64,000 bases of DNA from Pipra filicauda (lineage: Eukaryota > Chordata > Aves > Passeriformes > Pipridae): assembly GCF_003945595.2 (NCBI RefSeq), contig NW_024104401.1, forward strand, positions 913,064 to 977,063, written 5' to 3'. Shown here in pieces: positions 50,001 through 62,656 of the stretch. Position 1 is the first letter of the stretch; every line of letters begins with the position of its first letter. A program made the translations under genes and the position numbers. The notes under the pieces were generated by a model. That model made no database searches. It saw only the letters and a program-made list of their open reading frames with translations, and was not told the DNA's origin.

Positions 50001-53000
50001 CCACCACCTGGCCAGATCACAGAAAAGGTTAGTTCAGCCTAACAGCCTGCTTTGGTGTGGCCAAAAGAAGTTGTCTAGCTAAGGGCACAAAAAGAATCAC
50101 ATCATGACAGCCCCAGCCACAACCAGCTTCAACTTACATACAGTTTTTGTTGGTATTTAGTAACTTACCTAAGAAATCTATGTGTGAAACAGCAACACAA
50201 AAAGAAGCAGATCTACAGCTTTGCTTATCCTTCTGAGCCCTTTCCATTCCTGCCATGGGATAGACATGTGATATTCCAATGTCAGAGAGCTCATGTTTCC
50301 ATAGAACTGCCCAAAAGCTCATTTCAGGAGGCTAAATTGTCTGAAGGTTGCTCATTACGTGTGAAAATTATGAGCAGGTAAAGAAAGGAGGTGACCACAC
50401 CAACAGATTGACCATGATTAGTGCAGGTTCAGCCTAGTTGCCCACACAAACCAATTTTACCTATTTTCTAATGAAAACATTGGGGTTTCTTCAGTTACTT
50501 GGCAGGAAATGTGCAACTGGGCTGCAGCACCAGGACTGCCAGTGCTAAGCAGACAAGTGTAATGCCTGGTTAAAACCAGTCAGAGCCTTCACTGACTAAG
50601 TTCAGGCCATGTTTAGAGAAAACTTTCTCTGGCAAAGTCTCAGCAGTCTCCAAATCCATTGCTTTCAGGCTTAAAATCGTGTCCTCCCAACAGACTTTCC
50701 TGCAACAAAATCTACCCGTAAAAAAGCACCTGAGGATGTGGAACTCTCAAATAGTTTCTCCAGTTATTTTATTTCCTTTTTTATCCTTGCAAGGATATTG
50801 TACACCAGCTACCTGCAAGCAGTTTGCATGAGACGAGAAACTGTCCCAGAGCAAGAGCTCATGTGAAATACTGGGATGTTTTCTTTCTTTCAGTTGAGGG
50901 AGTTGAAGTCTAAAGTCTAATTCACCCAGATAACAACTGGCCTGCAGGAGTTCATCATTAGCTTGTTTAGGCCTGATCCAGTCAACTTTTAACACATTTT
51001 TATGGTTTATTCTTACCAGTCAAATGCTGAAGTGAGTGTCACACCCCAGACTTTCCAGAAGATGCACCAGTGAAGCTTCTGCTGGGATTGGTCATACCCA
51101 CTGGCACTGAGAACTCAAGTGTATTCTTTCTTCAAACAGGAGGTTAAAATGATGGAAAGAGGCTGGTGAGACACAGGAGCTGTTCTTCCATCGTATGCAT
51201 TGTGCCAAACTATTACAAATTTTCAGATGATTAATGAAGCCTGAGATCTGTGACCAACTCATAATTCTGTTACATCTTATTACATCATGGATAGGCAGGA
51301 CTAAAAGTAGACCATTACTTTATGTCAGCATCAGTCACCCCCCAGCATCTCTGTTAACCTCAGCTGCCAAATGACCTCTTCCTGGAGAATTAACCTCTTT
51401 GGGGCAAAAAGTCTCGTTCAACCACGTGCACAGTGAATTGTCCCCTGCCTCACACTTCTTTGGCCCCTCCTTTTCCCTTGCATGCCTTGCAGAGCACAGT
51501 TTGGCCGCTGCTGGGATGGTTTCCTCTGTATCAATGCCCTGTTTCTGGTGCTGTTACACAGGTGCTTTGGAGCAGCTGAGGGAAGCTCAGAGCCCTTTTA
51601 GCAGGTTCAGTACAGTTCAGCAACAGGTCAGATGCACTTCTATACCACAGACATCTCGAATTTGGCTTTCCTTACACCTTGAAACATTTTACAGTGTTTT
51701 CCCTTTTTACACAGGGAAAACCCTGCTGTTACCCAGCAGTCCAGCAAAAGAAGACAACTCATCTTCCAGAAGCAGATGCCAGCCCATTGCTCTGTGTGAG
51801 TGCCCACAACAGGCCAGACTCCTTTCCCGTGTGCCAGGTGATCCATAGCCTTGTGCAATGCAGGTTCCTAACCACTGGAATGCTGCAAGTTCATGTGTGC
51901 AGTGTTTTGTCCTTGCAAGCCCCAAACTGACCAATTTATGGCACAGCTTTGTTCTGAACACTTCCCAGAAACATCTGAAATCCCTTTGAAAGGCTTCTAT
52001 GCAGTTTAGAGGAACCAACAACTCTACTGCATCTTTGTTTTAGTTACTGCAATAAGGGAACTCCAAGTCACTCCAAGACTGCTCACTCTTGCTTTAATAA
52101 ATGAATTCACTGTTACAGAGGAACATTTTTCTGGGAAGTGACTCTTCCCTGTATTTCTTTGAAATGCTGTAATGCTGTTTTGATAATGAAGTTGCTTCAC
52201 TTACTAAGTCCTTCCCACTTGTTTCCCCATTTTCACTTAGAGGCACGCTTCCTCTTGGTCTCGTTTTCACAAGATTTAAGATGCTACATTGTGCTTTCTG
52301 CTTCAGATTAGGCCCCCAGAAAAGATCAGGGTGCCCTGAGTACTGTAACATTTGAGGGATCCCACCCACAACCCTAGAGAAAAGATCAGATCCCTCACTC
52401 TGCCCTGAACAGTCCATTTACCCACAGAATGCAGAACTCACGTGCAGTTGTAATCACTGCTGAGGCCGCTGATCCCTACATGCACCAGCCCAGCTAGAAC
52501 TTTGGCCCCTGTCCCCCAAAGGTGGGCTCTCAGGACAGGAAAGCAATTTTTTCCATCCATGTAGGTTGTTCAGGTTGGCATCAGACAACCAAGTTTATGG
52601 GCAGGACTGGTACATCCTGGGAGCATGTTCTTAACTGAACTCACAAGTTTATTTGGACGTGAGAGCCATGAAGCAAAGCTCTTGATATGTGCAATTTAGC
52701 TTGGCATTGATAACCAGCATCCTGGAGGCCTTTTGCTTGAGATTTTACCTCTGTTAATTCCAACAACCCATGACTTGCACCTACAGGATTTACACCGTTC
52801 CTAAAACCCAGTAATGTTTATGTCCTTTAGAGCAAGATGCTTCTAACAAAACTACTGTCTTCCAATTAAACCTGTCTCTCTTCAGGAACAAAGTACAAAG
52901 ATGAAATTAGCTTTTGAGGTTTCTGCCAAGTATTTCACGTTGGATAACCATTCCCCATCCATATTTCATGTTCTGCAAGGCAAAAGCAATTGCAGGTCTG

Positions 53001-56000
53001 TTTGGCATGCACAGCTCCAGCAGATGTGGACATGTGTTTGTCAGCTGTACAAGGAATGAGATTTCTATCCCATTTTTCAGGCTAAGACACAGAACTGCTG
53101 CTGCAATAGTTTATCTCAGCTTTCAGAGTACTCTGCCCCAGTAGATACGTAACACTACAGGCCCCCCAAATTCTTCAGGGAATATTTAAAAGTCTGCTAC
53201 ACCTTTTTTAAATCAAGTAGTGAAGAGATGAAACACAAATAAGCATTTACAGTTCTCAAGACAGTACATCTGAAGTAGTGCTACTGGAGAGCACAGCAGA
53301 ATGGTTTTCAATTCCTTTATTAGATTTTATGGTGGTTGATTTGACTTTAAACCTTTTTGGTGCAACCAAGAGACTGCAGCCTTGTCTGGAGCGGGGAGGA
53401 GTCTGCAGTGGTAGCTTTAAACACTTCCCACACAGGTCATCAAAATTCAGCTGAGGGCCCAAGGGTAGTGAGGGTTGTACTTGTGACAGCTCAGATGGTT
53501 GAAAAGGAGCGAGGAAGAATCCATGCTTTACTTTCATCTTACTGCATCCAGCCCACTCTTTGGAAAAGTAGTGCCAAACTCCCCTGTTTTTTGACCCTTC
53601 AGATCTGGGCTGTTGCAGTCTGGATTGAACTGAGGCCAAAGGGCAGGGACTTGCCTCCATCCCAGCTCCCTGCCTGTAACATGCAGCTCCACCATGCCTG
53701 TGCTTTCCTCAAGTCGGTTGAGTTCAAGGAGACCTCAGTCTACATTTTATCTTGCATTTCAAAGTAGCGACACAAGTTGAAACTGTGGGCAGAGCTGAGG
53801 CTGAGCTTTGAGGTGTTGGGGCTTTGCAGGCTTTGAAAGCAGAGCATTCTGCACTGCAGACACGTGGTGGTTCCTGCCTCAGGAACACTGTCAGGGACAC
53901 AGGAGCTGTCCTCAAAGTAAGAACTTGGCATTCTTTGAAGAGTGTTGCACCTCAGACTTCCGACTTTAAATGAAGTGTTGTGCTTAAAATACCCAAGGCC
54001 TCTTTTGAAAGCTACTGAACCGCACTTGACCTCTTTTTTTTCACACTGTCCACCTTCAGATGTTGGCCAAGGGACCAGCTCGTCCCTCTCCAGGTGTCAG
54101 GAAAGCTGTAACAAATAACTCAAGGGCAGCAGGAGGGATGTAAGCAGCCTCTGCAAAGCAGAGGAAGTCTTCTTCCATCAGACAAAATACATCTGAGCCC
54201 ATACATCTGAGTCCTGGCACCAGTCTACTGCTTATTTTGGGAAAAAAAATCTTAATCTTTGGTAACAGAAGGCTTTAAAATCTCATCCTCCAGCTTGCTT
54301 CAATGGTTGCACATGAGCTAATGAGCAACAAGGATGCTGCTGAGAGGTCAGAACTGGATGTAAATGACTTTATGCATTGAGTTTTGAAGAGAAGGATATA
54401 AATTATGCAGGGCGGGATCCATTGTAACTTCCAGTCACTTCCAGCCATGTGAAGAAGTGCTGTTTACACAGAATTTCTGGCCTTTGCCAACATGCCAATT
54501 CATTGTGGGTTGAATTGATCTGCAGTGACATCAGACATACACCTCAGGCTGAGCACCTTGACTAGGAGCATCCTACCCTCCCCAGGCTGCAGCATTTCAG
54601 GAAAGCCCTCCTCACTCACCAGGGCAGGTGCCCAGCAGCTCCCAGCCTGAGCTCTCTCTGCACCAGCTCGTGGCCTCAGCTCCACATTTCCCAGTGAGCT
54701 GGAAACAAGTGCAGCTGACACAGATCGGTCCAGGGAATCCCAAAGGAGCCGGCACAGCAACTGCCATGCCAGAAGGAGGTTCCTCTACAGTTCACGTACT
54801 CAGTAGCTAATTTAAGCACGTAAATATTTGTTCCAGGGGAATTCAAACCTCTTGTTTTTTCACAAAACAGCGAAATCAATAGGTTTTACAGCAGCCTCCT
54901 GCTCTCTCTCTGCTAAAGATGTGTGATTTAGGTACCCTTGGTTCAACCAAAGGTTGCCTCTTTGTTAGTGCTAACAATTCTGTCTCTAATAATTGCTGAA
55001 CACTCTCCCAGAGCCTCACGGTGTTCAAAATATTACTGGGCATCAACTTTCATTTCAGGAAACTTGTTCTCAAATTCTTCTCTTGCGAGTGATGGAAAGT
55101 TACTCTGGAATGAAAAATCACACCCAGCTTAGTAAAAACAATCCCTAAAAAGCTTCATTTTATTCTGTGATAATGGGTCTGCAACGGGTACACAGGAAGG
55201 AGATTTTCCAGCTCAGTCTGCACTCAGAAGCAGGCAGCTGATGAGCAGGGTCCCATGGTGCCCTCGTGCTATGGAATACAAGTCTCGCCACCATAAGAAG
55301 ATTGTTCAAAGCTTAGAATCCCAGAGAACATGTTTTTTTTATGTTAATGTTATGATACATAGCTGGTGAAGGGCTTTTGAACTGCAATTAATTACTGCAG
55401 AGGGAATAGCCTGGCTTTAGCAGCTGGGAATGTTTCCAGGACTCCACCATTAAGCCCAGTTTATGAACAGAACTAGGTCAGACAAACCTGGTCAAACCAT
55501 AAGCAAAATGCGACGGTGGAAATGTGCCAGGAGCCCTTCCTTGTCTCCAGACAAAGAGCCCATGGGGTTTTATTACATTTTTATGAGGAAGCCGAAGCTA
55601 CAGAAAGGGGGCATGCAAGGTGATGCACACCAGCAGTGAGTAGCAGGGCCTTTCCAGGGAATTCTTCCTGGGCTGTTGGCACAGCCCGGGCTGCAGCGGG
55701 GCCCTGCCTCTGCCACGCTCCTCCAGCTGCACAAACGTGGCTTGTTATCAACCAGCTGTTAAGCAGCTCAAAGAACTGACACAGACACACAGTAAATCCC
55801 CCCAGTTTCTATGGTGACCGTGTCCTAGATGGGGACCCCCTTCTGACACAGCCATCAGGAATACTGCCCGCTGGGGACAAGGGGCTGATGGTGCTGCTAG
55901 TCGTGCCAGGGGGAATTCCTCACCTGGGAAATCTGAGGGCCTGGAGTTACTGCACCAGGTAAATCTCACCGATTTTGAAGCTAAAAGTTCCAAAGGAAAG

Positions 56001-56261
56001 CAAATTTGGGTGGTGCTGGTGTCAAACACACACAGGGAAAAACACCTTCAATAGAACTGCTGCCTTCAGTGTCTGGCCAGGCCTGTTTGTAAGAAGGAGC
56101 AAGGCTATGCTCCAGGTGTTCCTGCTGGGAGCCCGAGGGAACAGGCACTAAACTGAGCAATTCTACACAGCCACAGAATTTGGTGATGCCTGGCAGCACT
56201 TTTCTTCTTGGACAGGCTGCCTGTTGCACAGCTACAGTCAGTGCCTGCTGTTCTCTTCTCT
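47055..56261. other. Longest CR1-free stretch of the window, no gene seen
   Basis: More than 9 kb without a recognisable CR1, against an average of one per about 2.5 kb elsewhere. It holds the 17-bp repeat at 48497, retained CpGs at 48490-48600 and AT-rich motif-bearing patches at about 48340-48440, 54300-54440 and 55340-55420 (including 'ctgcaattaattactgcag'). Frames of up to 149 codons show no domain. Confidence 0.6.
48497..48560. repeat. 17-bp tandem repeat, 3.8 copies
   Basis: The unit GGGTGAGGAGCTGAGCT repeats perfectly three times, followed by 13 bases of a fourth copy. No differences exist between units, which points to a young or slippage-prone array. It lies between a motif-rich stretch and a CpG-containing 'gagcgctcggggctcgctcgggg' segment. 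Confidence 0.95.
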
Positions 56262-56812
56262 GTAGCCAACAGGGCCAGGGAAGTGATTGTCCCACTGCTG
56301 AGGCCCCTCCAGGGCTGTGTCCAGTTCTGGGCCCCCACGACAAGAAGGACACTGAGGGGCTGGAGCGTGTGCAGGGAAGGGAACGGAGCTGGGAAGGGGC
56401 TGGAGCAGCAGGAGCAGCTGAGGGAGCTGGGGGGGCTCAGCCTGGAGAAAAGGAGGCTCAGGGGGGACCTTCTGGCTCTGCAACCCCCTGACAGGAGGGG
56501 GGAGCCGGGGGGGGGTCGGGCTCTGCTCCCAGGGAACAAGGGACAGGAGGAGAGGGAACGGCCTCCAGCTGTGCCAGGGGAGGCTCAGGTTGGACATGAG
56601 GAGGAATTTCTCCCTGGAAAGGGTGGTCAGGCCTTGGCAGGGGCTGCCCAGGGAGGTTTGGAGTGCCCATCCCTGGAGGTGTCCCAGGAAGGCCTGGCCG
56701 TGGCACTCAGTGCTCTGGGCTGGGGGACGAGATGGGGATGGGGCACAGGGGGGACTTGATGATCCTGGAGGGCTTTTCCAACCTCAGTGATTCTGTGGTT
56801 CAGTGATTCTCC
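56262..56812 (+). mobile_element. Long CR1 LINE 3' fragment, GC-rich subfamily
   Basis: About 550 bp on the plus strand run from 'tagccaacagggccagggaag' through 'ggagaaaaggaggctcagg', 'ctgacaggagggggg' and 'ggctgcccagggagg' to 'cctcagtgattctgtggttc'. It is very G-rich and gives several long but meaningless reading frames on both strands. Confidence 0.93.
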
Positions 56813-56838
56813 AGCTGCAGTCTGGCTGTGCTTCTGAT

Positions 56839-56855
56839 GCACACACACACACACA
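56839..56855. repeat. (CA)8 microsatellite
   Basis: A short CA dinucleotide run of about eight units lies just after the 3' end of the long CR1 copy at 56262-56812. Confidence 0.95.
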
Positions 56856-59577
56856 AGTGTCAAGGGCAAAGGGAACAGGATTTGTCATCTGAAATGTAGG
56901 AAAGTACCATGACCAGCCCAGACTACCATCCTCAGCTTTGTTTTCAGGCTCTTTTACATCCCTTCACTGATTAGGAGTGGTTCTCACCCCTCCTAACACC
57001 AAAGAAAACATTTTGCTTTCTTACCTAACAAACTATTTGAAGTTGCTATTTAAACTGTGCAATCTGTCACCAAAAATCCACGTTTTAGGGGATGCTGGGT
57101 TAGACAATTGCACAATGTCATGCTCCTAAAATAAGTCACATGGGACCTTCACCAGCAAAGGTTTTCCCAACTGAGTTGTTTTGAGGTTACTGTATCAATT
57201 TCTTATCCTGTTTCCTCCTTCCTTGTCACTGGATGTCATAGCATACAACTGTGTTATTAAACATTAAGGTAATTGTTCTAAAAGATGAGTTTGAATTAAT
57301 CCAGAGTGACCTCCCCTGTGGCTTTTCTGCATTAAATCAATAGCCCATGCCTGAAAGTTCAAAGGTAAGAATTGAGCCTACAGTTTTCCATAACTTTTCA
57401 AGCCCTGTCAGCGTGCCACAGCTGAAGTGAGACCTGAGCTTAACATGGAATTATGTGGTGAATCAAATATTGATTCTCCGTCAAGAAGGTGACAACGGCA
57501 ACAAGCTTAGAGACACCTTCAGTGTAATCATATTTAGCCATGATAAGAGCTCAATAAAGTGCTGAGTACCTTGGAACTGGCATATGAAGCTGTCACTGGA
57601 TTTGCTCTGCTATAAAATTCAGGATGTTACTGAGCCCCGACTCAGGGGTACCAACTGAACAGGTCTTTTTAGTGTATATGATTCGAGCCTTTGCTGCTAT
57701 GAACCTGCCTGAGCCTTGGATAGCTTGGATAGAACTTAGGTCCTAAAAGCTTCATCTGAAGGCATTTATTTTAATTGTAAACGCTTCAAGTCTCTGCTTT
57801 AAAGTCAGCACACAGACTGTTATCAGCCTGAGCAAAGCCACAGCACAACTCCAGACCTGAACAGTGACTTTGGTTTAGTGCAAATCTGTCAGTATTGTAA
57901 ATAGTTTTACAGTAGAACTTAGATCAACAAGGAGCCAAAACTTGGGCAGTTCAAGAGGTGGTTCATTTGAACATTTCAGAAAGTTTCTGGTTAGTGGAAA
58001 TTCAAGTCCCTGGGGCTAGAATTGAGAAGTGACTCTAGGATTCCTTTCCCCATATGGTGAACACACAGTTACTGCTGGCTCACTGCTCTGCAGCACAATG
58101 CCAGTATGTACCTCACTTCTGATTAGAAGACCCTCAAAGTAGGATAATTTGACCTTGCAAGGGATTTGATCTGTGCTCCCACCTCCAGAAAAGCAGGTTG
58201 CTTTTGCCATGCCACCTTTTTTTGAGCAGGTTTGGTGCAGAGCAGCATTTTCCCAGTTCTGACAGGAGCACTGGGGAATGAGCTCCAGCTTCCACAGCCG
58301 CTTGTTGTTGTGAGTCCATAATTAGTATTGTTTGAACTAGTTGGCATTTCTCCTAGAACAGATTTCACACTCCCTGAATGAGGTTAATTCATTAGTTACA
58401 TTTGTTTCAAAGCCTCTTGAGCAATCTAATCACTCTGTAATAGTAACTGACTGACCCAAATATTTACCCAGTAAAATAACAGAATTTCATCCCAATTTGT
58501 TACAAGGGGAAGCTTAACCTATTTAAGTTTTTATATTCTCTGCAGAGTATGGTAAAGATAATTCAGGAAAACTCGATGTTTCCATATGGGTTTGATTTCA
58601 GTTTTTATGGCAATATCAGTATTAGTAGGCACAAAGATGCATCTCTAACACACTCTCTCCTGTATTTTTCCAGACACTCCCTGCATATTAAACAAAGCAC
58701 TGCTCACACCAACAATAATCACAGGAACAGCCAGGCCTTGGGACTGCGAACAGATACAGGAGCAGTCCCAGTTAAGTGAATTGTTGCTCACGACCATCAG
58801 CTATACTTCTCTTTTAACTTCTCCTGAATGGTTCAGGAGTCCTTATGTCCTCAGTTTTCTCAGTTAACCCCTTTCCTGTTAGGTCTCCAAATGAGCCCCT
58901 GTGTTAAACTGCCTGTGATGTTTAATTTATATTAAATCCAGGCACAGATCAGGATAGGATGCTTGAACATTTATTTTATTTTCCCCCCCAGTCAACATTT
59001 CAGCTACTGGATTGGTAACTAAAAGCTAGTGCTGCCTAATTCAGCAGCCATTCAGCTGAACATTTCATTCAGCCTTCCCATTTCAGCAGCCAGGAAACAA
59101 GCTCCACCATGTCCTACCACAGCATTAGAGGAAGGTACAGTGAGTGTTTAAATGGAATTCCATGAGAGTTCTCCATTCCCAAGACCTGTGCTTAAGCATC
59201 ACCTTAATGGATTGTGAACCCCGCCCGCAACTTCTCTGTGGAACTTTTGTACAGTCATATTTCCAGTAAGGTCAAACTCTGCTGCTTGTTTTCACTGACC
59301 CAGGTCCAAAAGCAGGATGTAATTGTCCATATGCCTTGAGTCCAAGTGCATCAATTGAGACACCTCAAAATTCCTTCTGTAGAGTTTGGTGGGCAGACTG
59401 GGAATAGCGGGAAGAGGATAAGCCCTGTCATCTGATGGGAGCTGGAGCTGCTTGAGATGCTGATTCAATGCTGCCTTCCAGTCACTGATACCTTCAAGGA
59501 ACAGAGCACTGAAAGCAGAGGGAACCCATCCAGATTGGCTTTCTGTAGTCATGGCAGTGAGAGGATTTGCCAGCTGG

Positions 59578-59604
59578 GGAGGAGGAGGAGGAGGAGGAGG
59601 AGGA
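59578..59604. repeat. (GGA)9 trinucleotide repeat
   Basis: Nine uninterrupted GGA units on the plus strand form a purine-only tract that is polyproline when read on the minus strand. No gene context is present. Confidence 0.95.
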
Positions 59605-59706
59605 AGCAGCACAGATGGAACTTGGCTACAGACCTGAGCACAGAACCAACCGCACAGGATCGTGCTGGGAAACTTCACCCCTGGAAAGCTCGGAGAGGAA
59701 AAACCA

Positions 59707-59753
59707 GTGAGTTTTCTCTGAAAACTCCGAGTTTCTCTGAAAACTCTGAGTTT
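59707..59753. repeat. Short tandem repeat of about 20 bp, two to three copies
   Basis: The unit 'tctctgaaaactcngagttt' occurs twice in tandem, preceded by a partial copy. Each unit is partly self-complementary (aaactc / gagttt), so hairpins are possible. Confidence 0.8.
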
Positions 59754-61039
59754 CACGACCTCTCCAGATGAGCAGCACTTTCAGTGTTCCCCTGGGCAGT
59801 GCCTGAGGTACCCATGTCCCAGACCAAAGAAAAACAAATCCAAATTCCTTACTGCTCACAGTAAAAGCCATTCCCTGTCAGTTCACATTAAGGCTGATGG
59901 AACACTTCAGATGCCAGACTCTCCTGAACAGAGTTTGAGAGCAAAGAGGTGTATCCAGCACTGCTCTGCACACCACCAGCAGCATTTCAGGCTAATCTCA
60001 GCTGCAAGCACAGCAAAATACCACTTATTGTTGCAGACTTCTTACACGAGAATTCTACGTGAGCTGCAACAGTAGCTCATATTTGGCTGTGATTTTACAG
60101 AGCTTACATGAAAACTATTATGCAGCAAAAAATCGGGGTAGAAAAAGCCTCACAGAAGGATGATAGATCAAAATATTACAAAAAGGCTTTATATTAATAC
60201 AGGGTTTTAATGGTTCAGTTACTTGTGTGCTAGTAGTTGCATTCATTTACAGTTGAGGCTACTCTGTGAGCTGTTTTCCATGAATTTTAGAGCTGGAAGG
60301 ACACAAAGCATATGGCAGCAGTGGAAACAATCAGCCCCACATACAGCAGAGGCTGCTGCCTGACTCTTGGCTCTGCTGCTCACTTTGGCATTTTCTGAGA
60401 AGAGAAGTAATGTGAGGTAGTGCCTCTGCTCCAGATCAGGATAGAGGGAGGAAAAGGGGAGAATTACACCTTTCATCCAGCTTTCTGCATATCTTTAGCT
60501 TATCCAAACAGTTTAAGGTAAATGAAAGCAAAAATCCTCTTATGTTTCACAAATTATTGTCATCGACATTAATACCCTAAATAGCACTTGCTAGTGGAAG
60601 CAGGGACTATATTATTCCTGCTATTTTTTTCCTTTATCCACTCAAGAGTTTCCTACCAGAATTAGAAATTAAAAATGAGAAAGCTAATACAAATTATACC
60701 AATTCCTGATGGGAAGGAAGAGGGAAGAAGACACAGGTATCTATGACCATGTCACCCTGAACTGTTCGAATGAGCAGAAGACAACTCTTGCAGAAGACAG
60801 GGTCCAGCACTGAGGAAGCTTCAGTCCCTCAGCTGGAATTAAAGACTTCCCTGTCTGATGATCAGAATGGGAAGGTTTGCTCTGATTATCTAGGGGAAAA
60901 TAAGCTCCCTTTGGTACCTGAAACAATCAGCTCCACTTTAGCTGGTTGCAGCTCTCCCCCCTGCAAGGGGAAGTCCCCCCTGAGGCCACCCCACACTGCT
61001 GATGCCCCGGGCCTGTGGTGACAAGATACTGCGTCGTGT

Positions 61040-61143
61040 CCTCCTTCCCCTCTGCTCTGTTCCCCTGCCAAGAGCAGGGACACCTTCCCCTAGCCCAGGT
61101 TGTTCCAAGCCCCGTCCAGCCTGGCCTTGGACACTTCCAGGGA
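61040..61143 (-). mobile_element. Short CR1 fragment lacking its 3' tail
   Basis: The segment 'tcccctgccaagagcaggg...cagcctggccttggacacttccaggga' is minus-strand common CR1. The terminal 'cacagaatcccagaatgg' part is replaced by unrelated or heavily diverged sequence. Confidence 0.85.
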
Positions 61144-61577
61144 GAAGCCTAATGTCTGAGTGTCACTGGGACCATTTAAATATCAGGTACGAGTCACTGT
61201 GTATTGCATACACTGGCAGAGGCTGCTTCCCTCAGGCATAATTGCCCATGGAACACACGACAGAATTCCCTGGAGGTGAGCAGTGGACACAGAACCACAG
61301 CCATTTAACTGAGGGACCTGCCTGCAGCCTCCATTCAGCTCTGTCGGGTCACCATGGGCTTGCAAGGAAGACCTGGAACAGAGCATCAGCAGACGAGCCA
61401 GGGAGCAAGAGACACCAAGTGCTGTTGCTCATGGCACAGTCAGGCAGTGTTTTTCATGATACTCCCGTTCTTCCTCTCCCCACCAAGCTGTTTAGGTTCA
61501 GTCACAGTTACCAGTTATAGCAGCAGAGCAGCTGTTTCCACCCTGGAGATCACATGATGGCATCACTCGCATTCCCA
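61144..61577. other. Unique sequence before the inverted repeat
   Basis: No repeat or gene is recognised. Homology to the right arm begins sharply at 61578. Confidence 0.7.
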
Positions 61578-62087
61578 GACCTTCTTAAACAGAAACAAAA
61601 CAAAGCCGTTCGGATTTTTTAATACAGATCAATGAATTTGATAATCACGGAATCCCAGAATGGTTTGGGTTGGGAGGGACCTGAAAGCCCATCTCATTCC
61701 ACCCCTTGCCATGGGCAGGGACACCTTCCACCAGCCCAGGTTGCTCCAAGCCCCGTCCAGCCTTGCCTTGGGCACTTCCAGGGATTCCAGGGGCAGCCAC
61801 AGCTTCTCTGGGCAACCTGTGCCAGGGCCCCCCCCCCTCACAGCCAGGAATTCCTTCCCAATATCCCATCTAAATCTACCCTCCTTCAGCTTAAAGCCAT
61901 CCCCCCCATCCTGTCATGATGCCCAATTGCATTAAGTTTCCAAAAAGCTTTACTACCCCTTCTGTCATTCCCATGATTCCCAAGTAGCCAAGACTCAAGA
62001 AAAAGTACTCAAAATGATAAAATATTTTAAACCCACAGAAACATAGTTAAGGTAACATCAAATAAACAACTGCCCTGAGAAAGGAGC
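61578..62087 (+). repeat. Left arm of a ~505-bp inverted duplication
   Basis: This segment is the reverse complement of 62657-63159. The outer 115 bp (61578-61692) match without a single difference, including about 70 bp that are not CR1. Across the CR1 part there are around ten differences. The innermost 160 bp are clearly more diverged, with about 14 substitutions and a 10-bp gap near 62003. These figures are by-eye counts. Because unique sequence on both sides of the CR1 is shared, this is a duplication of a whole locus and not two independent CR1 insertions. Confidence 0.95.
61645..61922 (-). mobile_element. CR1 3' fragment inside the left inverted arm
   Basis: The minus-strand copy runs from 'tcacggaatcccagaatgg' to 'cccccatcctgtcatgatg'. 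It was carried along in the inverted duplication, because its partner at 62816-63093 has the same end points, the same 'cagccaggaattcc' variant and the same flanking unique DNA. Confidence 0.95.
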
Positions 62088-62656
62088 GTAGTTGGTTGTC
62101 AGCCCTGTCAGGCCAGAGCTCTATATCCAGTTAGGGATATCCAGCTGGGGGGGGAAATTATTGAAAGTATTGCATTCCTTGCTGTGCTATTTGTCAGTAG
62201 AATGGGTGGATGCAGTTTTCCCGAGGCTGTCTTGGATCAAGCTGTTGCTATGCTGTTTGCTATATTGAAGTTTGCTCCACGTTTTACAGCTTGGGAGGTT
62301 AAATCCATAAAATATCGATCCTAAAGACGGGTTAATGGAGGTCAGTGCCTGACTCTGTGCACAGCTGGCTTGCAAAGGATACATCAGCCCTGGCTCGTGC
62401 AATGACAAAAGTGCTTCGTTACACCACGAGATAAACGAGGTATTTCTGACAATTCATGGAATTACAGCGTGGTTTGTGTTGGAAGGGACCTCAAAGATCA
62501 CGCAATTCCAACCCCCCTGCCATGGGCAGCGACACCTCCCACTGCCCCAGGTTGCTCAGAGCCCTGTCCAACCTGGCCTTGGACACTTCCAGGGATGGGG
62601 TGTCCATTCCAGGTGTGGATAGTGCACTTTGGGACCCTGAGGGGATAGATTCAGAT
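62088..62656. other. Spacer between the inverted arms
   Basis: These 569 bp are not shared between the arms. The first 365 bp are non-repetitive with no coding potential, with a G9 run at about 62148. The rest is an independent minus-strand CR1 fragment at 62454-62606 followed by about 50 bp of unique sequence. Confidence 0.8.
62454..62606 (-). mobile_element. CR1 3' fragment in the spacer of the inverted repeat
   Basis: The minus-strand copy starts 'tcatggaattacagcgtgg' and ends at 'acttccagggatggggtgtcc'. It is independent of the copies in the two arms and belongs to the 'gatgggg' variant. Confidence 0.93.

Larger units (their letters stand above)
56813..61039. other. Intergenic, no gene seen
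   Basis: Unique sequence with a CA repeat, a GGA repeat and a short tandem repeat listed separately. The 154-codon minus-strand frame at 59292-59756 owes its length to the GGA tract. Confidence 0.65.
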
